This document shows, in pieces, positions 52,415 through 61,551 of a DNA stretch of 64,000 nucleotides; the first letter of the stretch is position 1; each line of letters opens with the position of its first letter. The notes beneath the pieces are model-generated. The model was not told where the DNA came from. It worked only from the letters and a program-made list of their open reading frames with translations, and made no database searches. Both the position numbers and the translations under genes were made by a program. The stretch is from positions 124,001-188,000 of the forward strand of contig DASRER010000034.1 in assembly GCA_035651995.1 (NCBI GenBank). Reading direction: 5' to 3'. Source of the stretch: Terriglobales bacterium (GTDB lineage: Bacteria > Acidobacteriota > Terriglobia > Terriglobales > Acidobacteriaceae).

Positions 52415-53260
52415 CTAAGTGCCAAGTGCTTCTTCTATCGCCCGCCGCGTGAACACCTTCGCCAGGTGCCGCCGATACTCCGCCGAAGCGAAGTTGTCGC
52501 TCAGCGGCTCCACGCCGTCGGCCGCCTTCTGCGCCGCTTCCGCAATCGCGCTCGCCGGCTTGCCGCGCAGCGCGGCCTCCACCTTGCGCGCGCGATACGC
52601 GTTCGGCCCAACGCCGGTAATGCCCACGGCAGCGTTTTCGAGTTTCGCGGAAGTCCCGCGGACCACGACCGCCACGCCGGCCACCGCGAATCCCGAGGCG
52701 GGATGATGGAATTTCTTGTATGCCGTACCGCTTCCGTTCGTCCGCGGCACGCGCACTTCGGTGATGATCTCGCCCGGGCCCAGCGCCGTCGAAAACAACC
52801 CGGTGAAGAAGTCCTTCGCCGCGATCACTCGCTCGCCCGTTGTGCTGTGCGCCACCAGCTCCGCGTCCAGCGCCAGGATCGCCGCCGGATAGTCTGCCGC
52901 CGGATCGGCGTGCGCCAGGCTCCCGCCCAGCGTTCCGCGGTTGCGCACCTGCACGTCGCCAATGTGCTCGGCGGTTTGCGGCAGCAGCGGGCAGTCGGCC
53001 TTCAGCAACGCCGACGCCGCCACCTCCGCGTGCGTCGTCATCGCGCCGATCACGATGCCGTCCTGCGTGCCGCGTATGTAGCGCAGCCCGCCGATCCGCC
53101 CCAGGTCCACCAGCAGCGCCGGCGCGGCCAGCCGCAGCTTCATCGCCGGCAGCAGCGAGTGCCCGCCCGCCAGCAATTTGGCGTCTTCATTCGACGCGAG
53201 CAGGTTCAGCGCCTCGCTCAGCGTGCGCGGAGCTTCGTAGTTGAAGGTTGCCGGAATCAT
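52415..53260 (-). CDS. Molybdenum hydroxylase FAD-binding (CoxM-type) subunit, second set
   Basis: A 281-residue FAD subunit: FNYEAPRTLSEALNLLASN, LAGGHSLLPAMKLRLAAP (FAD motif 1, about residues 30-47) and VRNRGTLGGSLAHADPAADY (FAD motif 2 with the canonical GGS). It transfers electrons from the iron-sulfur centres. Start overlaps the stop of the large-subunit gene by 4 bases. Both FAD motifs are closer to the family consensus than in the copy at 2932. Confidence 0.93.
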   Translation of the reverse strand: MIPATFNYEAPRTLSEALNLLASNEDAKLLAGGHSLLPAMKLRLAAPALLVDLGRIGGLRYIRGTQDGIVIGAMTTHAEVAASALLKADCPLLPQTAEHIGDVQVRNRGTLGGSLAHADPAADYPAAILALDAELVAHSTTGERVIAAKDFFTGLFSTALGPGEIITEVRVPRTNGSGTAYKKFHHPASGFAVAGVAVVVRGTSAKLENAAVGITGVGPNAYRARKVEAALRGKPASAIAEAAQKAADGVEPLSDNFASAEYRRHLAKVFTRRAIEEALGT

Positions 53261-55890
53261 CGCGCGCCCCTTCCCGCCTTCGCGGCTTTCGACTTCGTCT
53301 TCGTACCCGTGCTCCGCGCGCCCTTCGCTCCTGCGCCGCCCTTCGCTCTTGCGCCGCCCTTCGCTCTGGCTGCCTGCGCTTTTGCGCCGCTGGCGCCGGC
53401 ACGCCGCGGCTGCCCCGGCCTTTCACCGTTCTTTGGCGGAGGCTGGGCCTTCCCTGCCGCCGGCGCAACCGCCGTCCGCGCCTTCGCCTCCTCAATGGCC
53501 CGCCACACTTTCTCCGGCTTCAGCGGCATATCAATGTGCGTGATCCCGAACGGCCTCAGCGCATCCACCACCGCGTTCACCACCGCCGGCGTCGATCCGA
53601 TCGTGCCCGCCTCGCCCACGCCCTTTACGCCCATGGGATTCACCGGCGACGGCGTCGTCGTCCGCGCCAGCGTGAACGACGGCAGCTGGTTCGCCTTCGG
53701 AGGTGCGTAATCCATCAGCGAGCCGGTCACCAGTTGCCCGTCTTCGTTGTAGACCAGCTCTTCGTAGAGCGCCTGCGCCATGCCCTGCGCGATGCCGCCC
53801 TGGATTTGCCCTTCGACCAGCATCGGATTGATCACGTTCCCGCAATCGTCCACCGCGATGTACTTCTCCACTTGGACCGCGCCGGTCTCAACGTCCACCT
53901 CCACCGAGATCACGTGCGCGCCAAACGGGAAGGTAAAGTTCGACGGCTCGAAGAAGTGCGTCGCCTCCAGCCCGGGATCCACGCCCGGCGGCAGGTTCTT
54001 GGCGACATAGGCCGCGCCCACCACCTCGCCGAGCGGGAGCGACTTGCCGCCCTTGGCGACGGCGCGTCCGTTGGCGAACCTGATCGTCTCGGGCTTCACC
54101 CCGAGCAGGTGCCCGGCGATGCGGGCCATCTTCGCCTTCACTTTTTCCGTGGCGAGGAACATCGCCGTGCCGCCCACCGCCGTGGCCCGGCTGCCGAATG
54201 TGCCGATGCCGTAGGGCACCGCGGCCGTGTCGCCGTGCACCACGTTCACGTCCTCCGGCGTGATCCCGAGCTCATCGGCCACGATCTGCGCGAACGTCGT
54301 CTCCTGCCCCTGCCCGTGCGGCGAGGCGCCGGTCAGCACCGTGACCTTGCCTGTCGGCTCCACGCGCACCGTCCCGCTCTCCCAGCCGCCCGCCGGCATG
54401 GCCGACGACGGTCCCATTGCGCAAATTTCCACGTACGTCGAGAGCCCGATGCCGTAATACTTGCCCTGCTTCCAGCCACTCTTTTGCCGGGCGCGCAGCT
54501 TGTTGTAGTCGGAGAGTTCGAGCGCCTTCTTCAGCGTCGCCTGGTAATTGCCCGAGTCGTAGATGATCCCGGTCGAAGTGTTGAACGGAAACTCCTTCGC
54601 GCCGGGAAAGTTCCTGCGCCGCATCTCCACCGGATCGAGGCCCAATTCGTGCGCCGCGATGTCCACGATGCGCTCGATGATGTACGTCGCTTCCGGCCGC
54701 CCGGCGCCGCGATACGCGTCGGTCGACATCTTGTTCGTGAACACGCCCTCGATCACCACCTCCACCGCCGGCACTTTGTAGCAGCCGGTGATGAGCAGCG
54801 CCGTCAGCGTGGGAATGATCGGCGTCAGCAGCTGGTGATACGCGCCGAGGTCGGAAAGGATCTTCGCGCGCAGCCCCAGGATCGTGCCGTCATTCTTGAC
54901 GGCGAGTTCCAGCAGGTTGATCTGGTCGCGCCCGTGGATGGTCGCCGCAATGTTCTCGCGCCTCCACTCCGTCCACTTCACCGGACGCCCCAGCCTCATC
55001 GCCGCCAGCGGCACCACCGCTTCCTCGCCGTAGACGTTCAGCTTGGATCCGAATCCGCCGCCCACTTCCGGCGTCACCACGCGCACGCTCGTTTCCGGCA
55101 GCCCGACCATGAGCGAGATCTGCGTCTTCAGCAGGTGCGGTATCTGCGTGCTCGACCACACCGTGAGCGTCTTCTCGCCCGGCAAGTATTGCGCCACGAC
55201 CCCGCGCGTCTCCATCGGGATCGGCGCCAGCCGCTGGTTCACCAGCCGCGCCTTCACCACGCGATCGGCCGTCTTGAACGCGCCGGCCACGTCGCCGTTC
55301 TTCAGCTCGTGCCTGAACGCCAGGTTGGTCTTGAACTCGTCGTGGACAAAGTTCGTTTCCTTGCCCAGCGCCTTCTCCATGTCCACCACGGCCGGACGCG
55401 CTTCGTAGTCCACCTCGACCTTGTCGGCTGCATCGCGCGCCGCGTACAGGTCTTCGGCAATCACCGCCGCCACCGGCTCGCCTACGTAGCGCGCGAATCC
55501 GCGCGCCAGCGCCGGATGCTTCGGCACCTTCAGGCCCGGTAGCGCGCCCGCGCACGGTACATTGCCGAGTTCGCCCAAATCGTCCGCCGTCAGCACGGCA
55601 ACGACCCCGGGATGCGCCAGCGCCGCGTCGGCGTTGATCGCGCCGATCTTCGCGTAAGCATGCGGCGACCGCACGAAGACGCAGTGCAGCAACCCCGGCA
55701 GCAGCAAATCGTCGGTGTAGTGGCTCCGCCCCTGGATAAGACGCGGATCTTCCTTGCGCCTGAGGCTCTGTCCGACCCAGCGCGCGCCGTCGGTTCTCGG
55801 CGCCGGCGCCTTCTCCTTCGCTTTCTGCAGCACAACCTGCGGCGCCTGCCGCACCTTCGTCTTCGGCTTCGGGGAGGGTTTCGTCGCCAT
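53257..55890 (-). CDS. Molybdenum hydroxylase large (CoxL-type, form II) subunit
   Basis: An 877-residue Mo-binding subunit started at the ATG at 55890 (GGAGGGA upstream); the frame extends into the coxS gene but that part is not homologous. It contains WVGQSLRRKEDPRLIQG, VGGGFGSKLNVYGEE, the form II loop AYRGAGR (residues 392-398), SPHGQGQETTFAQ and KGVGEAGTIGS with the catalytic Glu. About 65 C-terminal residues are almost entirely Lys, Arg, Ala, Gly and Pro, an unusual basic tail. Form II enzymes hydroxylate varied substrates; CO oxidation is not indicated. Confidence 0.94.
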   Translation of the reverse strand: MATKPSPKPKTKVRQAPQVVLQKAKEKAPAPRTDGARWVGQSLRRKEDPRLIQGRSHYTDDLLLPGLLHCVFVRSPHAYAKIGAINADAALAHPGVVAVLTADDLGELGNVPCAGALPGLKVPKHPALARGFARYVGEPVAAVIAEDLYAARDAADKVEVDYEARPAVVDMEKALGKETNFVHDEFKTNLAFRHELKNGDVAGAFKTADRVVKARLVNQRLAPIPMETRGVVAQYLPGEKTLTVWSSTQIPHLLKTQISLMVGLPETSVRVVTPEVGGGFGSKLNVYGEEAVVPLAAMRLGRPVKWTEWRRENIAATIHGRDQINLLELAVKNDGTILGLRAKILSDLGAYHQLLTPIIPTLTALLITGCYKVPAVEVVIEGVFTNKMSTDAYRGAGRPEATYIIERIVDIAAHELGLDPVEMRRRNFPGAKEFPFNTSTGIIYDSGNYQATLKKALELSDYNKLRARQKSGWKQGKYYGIGLSTYVEICAMGPSSAMPAGGWESGTVRVEPTGKVTVLTGASPHGQGQETTFAQIVADELGITPEDVNVVHGDTAAVPYGIGTFGSRATAVGGTAMFLATEKVKAKMARIAGHLLGVKPETIRFANGRAVAKGGKSLPLGEVVGAAYVAKNLPPGVDPGLEATHFFEPSNFTFPFGAHVISVEVDVETGAVQVEKYIAVDDCGNVINPMLVEGQIQGGIAQGMAQALYEELVYNEDGQLVTGSLMDYAPPKANQLPSFTLARTTTPSPVNPMGVKGVGEAGTIGSTPAVVNAVVDALRPFGITHIDMPLKPEKVWRAIEEAKARTAVAPAAGKAQPPPKNGERPGQPRRAGASGAKAQAARAKGGARAKGGAGAKGARSTGTKTKSKAAKAGRGAR

Positions 55891-55892
55891 GG

Positions 55893-56393
<501 letters not shown>

Positions 56394-56557
56394 CAGCGCC
56401 TCCCGAACAGGAGTAAAAAGGTGGGAAACTGCTGCGCCAAGGCCCGCAACATTAACATTGGGCTTTCAAACGTGGCAAGCGCCCGAGAGCGCAGTTTGCG
56501 CCGAACCTCTTGCGCAATGCCGCTTTTCACCCGGCGCGGCCCGATCGGAGAAGACAC

Positions 56558-57046
56558 ATGGCAAGTTCATCCACCGCCGCCACGCCGGCCGTTGCTTCAC
56601 CCGCGCTCGTGATCTTCGCCGCCGGACTCACCTGCGGCGTCCTCGACCTCACGGCGGCGTTCGTCACCGCTTACCTGCGCGCCGGTGTCGGGCCGGTCCG
56701 CATCCTGAAGGGCATTGCCAGCGGCGCGCTCGGCCAGGCAGCCTTCTCCGGCGGATGGGAAATCGCCGCGCTCGGCGCCGGCTTCCACTTCCTCATCGCC
56801 TTCACCGCCGCCGCCGTCTTCTATTTCGCGAGCCGCCGCCTGCACTTCCTCACCGGGCGCGCGGTGATTTGGGGCATCGTCTACGGGGTGGCGGTCTACC
56901 TGGTCATGTACTGGATCGTGCAGCCGCTCTCGCTGCTGCGCCGTCCCGCGTTCAACCCCACCAGCCACGCCATCGCAATCGTGACGCACATGCTCTGCGT
57001 CGGCCTGCCCATCGCGCTGGTTGTTCGCAGCTGCTCACGCCGCTGA
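56558..57046 (+). CDS. Conserved-type integral membrane protein, 162 aa (YagU/DUF1440-like)
   Basis: Starts at the ATG at 56558 with GGAG seven bases upstream. Four hydrophobic helices are visible: ALVIFAAGLTCGVLDLTAAFV, FHFLIAFTAAAVFYFA, AVIWGIVYGVAVYLVMYWIV and a last one near THMLCVGLPIALVV. The motif RILKGIASGALG recalls YagU-like proteins, from memory only. Divergent from the second hydroxylase set; no link to it is evident. Confidence 0.75.
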   Translation: MASSSTAATPAVASPALVIFAAGLTCGVLDLTAAFVTAYLRAGVGPVRILKGIASGALGQAAFSGGWEIAALGAGFHFLIAFTAAAVFYFASRRLHFLTGRAVIWGIVYGVAVYLVMYWIVQPLSLLRRPAFNPTSHAIAIVTHMLCVGLPIALVVRSCSRR

Positions 57047-57123
57047 ACGCGCCCAGATCGGACACTGGCTCTGAATGAGCCGGTTTCTCTCTGCGATCTG
57101 TGCGATCTCTGCGGCGAAAGCCT

Positions 57124-57522
57124 TTAACCCATCGAGCTGAATCTCTCCGGCTCGATCTTGTACAGCACCCGCACTTCGCCCGGCGACCGCCCCGGATACT
57201 TGTCTTTCCCCAGGTACTTCTTCGCCATCTTGTCGATGTGCGCGTCGGCGCCGTTTTCGGTAATGTCCACGACCTTGCCGCGGATTTCCAGGTAGCGGTA
57301 CGGATTGTCCGGGTCCTGGATCGAGAGCGACACCCGCGGGTCGCGGCGCACGTTCTTGTCTTTCTGCCGCCCCCGAGCGCTGTTCACGATCAAATTGCGG
57401 CCGTCGTAATCGAACCACACCGGCGTCACCTGCGGCTGGCCGCTGGGCATGAGCGTGGCCAGGTTGGCGAATGCGACTTTCTTGAGCAGATCGGCGAACT
57501 TCTCGGGGATCGATGCAGCCAT
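57124..57522 (-). CDS. PPOX-class, F420-dependent-type oxidoreductase
   Basis: A 132-residue split-barrel flavin/F420-binding protein: FADLLKKVAFANLATLMPSGQPQVTPVWFDYDG at the N-terminus, IVNSARGRQKDKNVRRDPRVSLSI, and YRYLEIRGKVVDI. This matches the small F420-dependent PPOX group (biliverdin reductase or deazaflavin reductase type) better than PdxH. It lies beside cofG and cofD, which supports F420 use. Substrate unknown. Confidence 0.85.
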   Translation of the reverse strand: MAASIPEKFADLLKKVAFANLATLMPSGQPQVTPVWFDYDGRNLIVNSARGRQKDKNVRRDPRVSLSIQDPDNPYRYLEIRGKVVDITENGADAHIDKMAKKYLGKDKYPGRSPGEVRVLYKIEPERFSSMG

Positions 57523-57732
57523 GGAAAGCTCCTTACATTAAGGATGCGCCTCACGCGGAGACGGCAACCAGGAATTGTAACCCCCCGCGCCGAATCGCGG
57601 CCGGTCCCCGCCCCGGCCCCGGAGCGACGCCACGGCCGTGGCCCGGAGTGCGAGCGCTGATTGGCGCCAACGACGCGAGTCCCCCGAGGGACGACACACT
57701 CGCACGGAGTGCTATCCTCGATCATTGCACGC

Positions 57733-58935
57733 ATGGCGACCGCCGCCACCATCTCCGCCACTCTGGCCCGCGCCGAATCCGGACACGAACTCACGCCCGC
57801 CGACGCCCGCGCCCTTGTCCGCATCTCCGACGACCAGCTCCCATCGCTTCTCGCCGCTGCGCGCAATTTAAAGGAAGCCTTCAAGCCGCGCGTCGTCACC
57901 TACTCGCGAAAAGCCTTCATTCCTCTCACCAATCTCTGTCGCGACTACTGCGGATACTGCACCTTCCGCCGCTCACCCGGCGATCTCGGCGCGCACACCA
58001 TGCCGCCCGACGAAGTCCTGGGCGTCGCCCGCGCCGCCGAAAAACTTGGTTGCACCGAAGCGCTCTTTTCCCTCGGCGACAAGCCGGAACTCGACTTCCC
58101 GGAAATGCGCGCCGAACTGCGCCGCCTCGGCTATCGCTCCACGCTGCACTACCTGGAAGCGATGTGCGAGCTCGTGCTGCGTGAAACCAGGCTCATCCCG
58201 CACGCCAATCCCGGCCTGATGAGCGAGGAGTGGCTCGCGCGCCTGGCACAGTTTTCTCCCAGCCTCGGCCTCATGCTGGAAACCACCAGCACCGATCTGC
58301 TCGCGCCCGGCGCCGCCCACGACCGCGCGCCCGACAAAGTTCCCGCCCGCCGCCTGCGCGTGCTGCGCGATGCCGGGCGCCTCGGCATTCCCTTCACCAC
58401 CGGCCTGCTCATCGGCATCGGCGAAACGCCTGACGACCGTGTCGCCACGCTGTTCGCCATCCGCGATCTCCACGCCCGCTGCGGACACGTGCAGGAAGTC
58501 ATCGTGCAGAATTTCCGCGTCAAGGCCGCCATTCCCATGGCGCACTGGCCCGAGCCGGGACGCGGCGAGATGCTGCGCACCATCGCCGTCGCGAGACTCA
58601 TCCTGCGCAACGTCAACATCCAGGCGCCGCCCAACCTCTCGCGCCCCGGCTACGAGCACCTGCTCTCGGCCGGCATCAACGACTGGGGCGGCGTCTCGCC
58701 GCTCACGCCTGATTTCATCAATCCCGAGGCGCCCTGGCCGCACCTGGACGAACTGGAGCGCCGCACCAGCGCCGCCGGATTCGAATTGCGCCAGCGCTTG
58801 CCGGTGTATCCCGAATTCATCGCGATGAGCGAGCGACGTGCTTCGCCGCTGCTGAGCAAACGCCTGCGCGAGCTCTCCGGCAGCGAAGGCTACGCCCGGG
58901 CTGGGGCCCCCGGCGCGCGCCGGAGTTGCGCATGA
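57733..58935 (+). CDS. cofG: 7,8-didemethyl-8-hydroxy-5-deazariboflavin synthase, CofG subunit
   Basis: A 400-residue radical SAM enzyme with the Fe-S motif CRDYCGYC (Cys69, Cys73, Cys76), and family motifs YSRKAFIPLTNLCRDYCGYCTF, EALFSLGDKPE, NPGLMSEEWLARL and NDWGGVSPLTPDFINPE. With CofH it makes the F420 chromophore Fo from tyrosine and a flavin precursor. Here CofG is stand-alone, not the fused FbiC form; CofH is not in the window. Start taken at the ATG at 57733; the frame is open further upstream but no homologous residues are seen there. Confidence 0.93.
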   Translation: MATAATISATLARAESGHELTPADARALVRISDDQLPSLLAAARNLKEAFKPRVVTYSRKAFIPLTNLCRDYCGYCTFRRSPGDLGAHTMPPDEVLGVARAAEKLGCTEALFSLGDKPELDFPEMRAELRRLGYRSTLHYLEAMCELVLRETRLIPHANPGLMSEEWLARLAQFSPSLGLMLETTSTDLLAPGAAHDRAPDKVPARRLRVLRDAGRLGIPFTTGLLIGIGETPDDRVATLFAIRDLHARCGHVQEVIVQNFRVKAAIPMAHWPEPGRGEMLRTIAVARLILRNVNIQAPPNLSRPGYEHLLSAGINDWGGVSPLTPDFINPEAPWPHLDELERRTSAAGFELRQRLPVYPEFIAMSERRASPLLSKRLRELSGSEGYARAGAPGARRSCA

Positions 58936-58954
58936 TGGGGTGGTGGAGCGCCGC

Positions 58955-59902
58955 ATGATCACCGTGCTCGCCGGCGGCACCGGAGCGGCCAAATTCCTTC
59001 AGGGCCTCCAGGCTGTTCTCGGCGCCGAAACTTCACGGCTCACGGTGATCGTCAACACCGGCGACGACCTGCTCTGGTGGGGCCTGCACGTCTCGCCCGA
59101 CGTGGACTCGGTGATGTACGGCCTGGCCGGCGTGCTCAGTCGCGAGCGCGGCTGGGGCATTGACGGCGATACGTTCCACTGCCTCGACGCCATGCGCCGC
59201 CTCGGCGGGCCTGCCTGGTTCTCGCTCGGCGACCGGGACCTGGCCACGCACATGACGCGCACCGCCCTGCTCGCCTCAGGCAGCACGCTGGCCGAGGCCA
59301 CCGCCGAACTCGCGCGCCGCTTCCGGGTCACCGCGCGCATTCTGCCCATGAGCAACGACCGCGTGGAAACGCGCGTCACCACGCCCGCCGGCGAACTCGC
59401 CTTCCAGGAATACTTCGTGCGTGAGCGCCACCAGGTTCCGGCCCGCGGCGTGCGCTTCGCCGGGGCCGAGTCCGCTCACCCCGCGCCCGGGGTGCTCCAG
59501 GCAATCGCGCACGCGTCGGCAGTCATCATCGCGCCAAGCAATCCCGTCACCAGCATCGGCCCGATCCTCGCGGTGCCCGGAATTCGCGAGGCCCTGCGCC
59601 AAACTCCGGCCACCGTCGCCGCCATCAGTCCCATCATCGGCGGCGCCGCCGTCTCGGGACCGGCTGTTGACCTGATGCGCTCGCAAGCCTTGCCCGCATC
59701 GGCTGTCGGCATCGCTCAGGCCTACGCCGATTTCCTCGACCGGCTCGTCGCCGACACGCGCGACACCTCGCTCATGCCTGATATCGAGCGTCTCGGCCTT
59801 CGCCCTCACTTCTGCGAAACGCTCATGACCTCGCTCGAAGCGAAGGCGCTCCTCGCCGCTGAAACCCTCCGCGCCGCCGGCGTCGAACTCGTAGAGACGT
59901 AG
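58955..59902 (+). CDS. cofD: 2-phospho-L-lactate transferase (F420 biosynthesis)
   Basis: A 315-residue CofD-family enzyme: VLAGGTGAAKFLQGLQAVLG, VNTGDDLLWWGLHVSPDVDSVMYGLAG, WFSLGDRDLATHM and APSNPVTSIGPILAVPGIREAL. It joins the lactyl or enolpyruvyl phosphate moiety to Fo. The ATG at 58955 (GGAG six bases upstream) is preferred over the GTG at 58940. It is 19 bases after cofG. Its last codons and stop (VET-stop) come from a REP-like palindrome, as for the M24 gene at 10878. Confidence 0.93.
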   Translation: MITVLAGGTGAAKFLQGLQAVLGAETSRLTVIVNTGDDLLWWGLHVSPDVDSVMYGLAGVLSRERGWGIDGDTFHCLDAMRRLGGPAWFSLGDRDLATHMTRTALLASGSTLAEATAELARRFRVTARILPMSNDRVETRVTTPAGELAFQEYFVRERHQVPARGVRFAGAESAHPAPGVLQAIAHASAVIIAPSNPVTSIGPILAVPGIREALRQTPATVAAISPIIGGAAVSGPAVDLMRSQALPASAVGIAQAYADFLDRLVADTRDTSLMPDIERLGLRPHFCETLMTSLEAKALLAAETLRAAGVELVET

Positions 59903-59916
59903 CTTGCTGCGTCTCC
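59891..59916. repeat. REP-like palindrome, copy B, supplying the cofD stop codon
   Basis: Identical over 26 bases to the element at 12021-12046: GAGACGTAGC/GCTGCGTCTC stem and TT loop. The TAG at 59900-59902 ends cofD. Confidence 0.8.
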
Positions 59917-60053
59917 CTTTGCCGGAAGTCATCCTGAGCGAGGCCGCGGTTCCGGCGCAGCCGGGACGAGGCGAGGCGAAGGAACCCGATTGCCGCCGCA
60001 ATGCCCCGCGCGAGCCACCCACTTCCGCGCCTCATTTACACTGGACTCTTCCC

Positions 60054-61496
60054 ATGTCCACCTACGCCCATGCCGTCGAGCAGCTCTACGCGCTGGGACA
60101 CGAGCTGGCCCGCGCGCCATCGCACAAATTCGACCTGGCGCACATGCGCGCCCTCACCGGCGCGCTCGGACACCCCGAGCGCCGCTTCAAATCTGTCCTG
60201 ATCGCCGGCACCAACGGCAAGGGCTCCACCGCCGCAACGCTCGCCTCCATTCTCCACGCCGCCGGACATCGCACCGCGCTCTACACTTCGCCGCACCTGC
60301 TGCGCGTCAACGAGCGCATACAAATCAACGGCGTCCTTATCAGCGACGCCGATTTCTCCGCCATCTACGACCGCGTGGAAGCCGCCGCCCAGCGCCTGGT
60401 TTCGGCCGGCGAGCTGCCCTGGCGCCCCAGTTTTTTTGAAATGCTCACCGCCATGGCGTTCGAGTACTTTGCCGCCGCCGGCGTCGAGATTGCTGTGCTC
60501 GAAGTCGGCATGGGTGGACGCCTCGACGCCACCAACATCGTCGAGCCCCTCGTCGCCGTCATCACCGACATTGCGCTCGATCACCAGAAATTTCTGGGCA
60601 ACACCATCGCCGAAATCGCCGGTGAGAAAGCCGGCATCATTCACCCCGGCGGCGCCGTCGTTTTGCTGCCGCAGCATCCGCATGCCAACGACGTGCTCGC
60701 CCGCGCCGTCGTCGAGCGCAGCGCCCGCGCCATCAGCGCCGTCCCCTACATGCCGCCGGTCTCGCCCAACGCGCCGTCGCACGTCGTCGAAAATCACAGC
60801 TCGGCGGGCGTGGGCGCCCCACCCAGACCAACGCGTGGCCCACTCAAACCCTCTTTTGGCTTGAGTGGGGAAGTCGTCGGTGCTGCGCGCGCCACCGCCC
60901 TGGCCGATCCCACGCTCCGCCAGCGCTACCCCCTCGCCGTCCTCGGCGAAGAAATCGAAGTTGACTCACCGCTCGTCGGTCGCCACCAGCTTCGCAACCT
61001 GGCGCTGGCCATCGCCGCCGCCGTCGAACTGGACCAGCAGGGAATTGCGGTGACCGCGCGCGACATCGAGCGCGGCATCCGCAAAACCAGTTGGCCCGGC
61101 CGCTTCCAGGTGATCGCCGGCGGGCCCACCATCGTCCTCGACGTGGCCCACAATCCCGCCGGCGCCTGGGCGCTGCGCGCCGCCCTCAGCGAAAATTTTG
61201 CCGGGCGTCCGCTGCTGTTCGTTTTCGGCGCCATGCGCGACAAGGCCGTCGCCGAGATGGCCGAAATCCTGTTCCCTCTCGCCGACCGCGTCATTGCCAC
61301 CCACGCCGCGAACCCGCGCTCGGCCACGCCGCAAGAAATCGCTGAATCCGCCGCCCGCGCCGGCGCCGACATCGCCCTGGAGCCGGCGGTCGCGGCCGCC
61401 GTCGAGCGCGCCCGCCGTCAAGCCGGACCGAACGGCGTGGTCGTCATCACCGGTTCGATCTTTGTCGTGGGCGAAGCCCTGGCCGCACTCGCATGA
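60054..61496 (+). CDS. folC: Folylpolyglutamate/dihydrofolate synthase with in-frame insertion
   Basis: A 480-residue Mur-ligase-fold enzyme: VLIAGTNGKGSTAATLASILHAAG (P-loop), TSPHLLRVNERIQING, EVGMGGRLDATNI and FVFGAMRDKAVAEM. It adds glutamates to folates; near cofG/cofD, a role with F420 tails cannot be excluded but CofE is a different family. Between about residues 245 and 280 a Pro/Gly-rich segment lies where FolC proteins have a short loop; its DNA contains two perfect inverted repeats. The ATG at 60054 is used; the longer frame from 59904 has no homology. Confidence 0.9.
   Translation: MSTYAHAVEQLYALGHELARAPSHKFDLAHMRALTGALGHPERRFKSVLIAGTNGKGSTAATLASILHAAGHRTALYTSPHLLRVNERIQINGVLISDADFSAIYDRVEAAAQRLVSAGELPWRPSFFEMLTAMAFEYFAAAGVEIAVLEVGMGGRLDATNIVEPLVAVITDIALDHQKFLGNTIAEIAGEKAGIIHPGGAVVLLPQHPHANDVLARAVVERSARAISAVPYMPPVSPNAPSHVVENHSSAGVGAPPRPTRGPLKPSFGLSGEVVGAARATALADPTLRQRYPLAVLGEEIEVDSPLVGRHQLRNLALAIAAAVELDQQGIAVTARDIERGIRKTSWPGRFQVIAGGPTIVLDVAHNPAGAWALRAALSENFAGRPLLFVFGAMRDKAVAEMAEILFPLADRVIATHAANPRSATPQEIAESAARAGADIALEPAVAAAVERARRQAGPNGVVVITGSIFVVGEALAALA
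60810..60869. repeat. Palindromic REP-like insertion inside folC
   Basis: Two inverted repeats in coding sequence: GTGGG-CGC-CCCAC at 60810-60822 and CCCACTCAA/TTGAGTGGG at 60839-60847 and 60861-60869. They lie in the extra in-frame segment of the protein. Confidence 0.55.
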
Positions 61497-61551
61497 CAGT
61501 GCCCCGGGTTCGCGCCGCGCCCTTTGCCGCGCCTACGTGCGGTAACGACGG

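Noticed and set aside
53248-55542. A 764-residue plus-strand frame opposite the second CoxL
   Set aside because: Shadow of a gene with all family motifs on the other strand.
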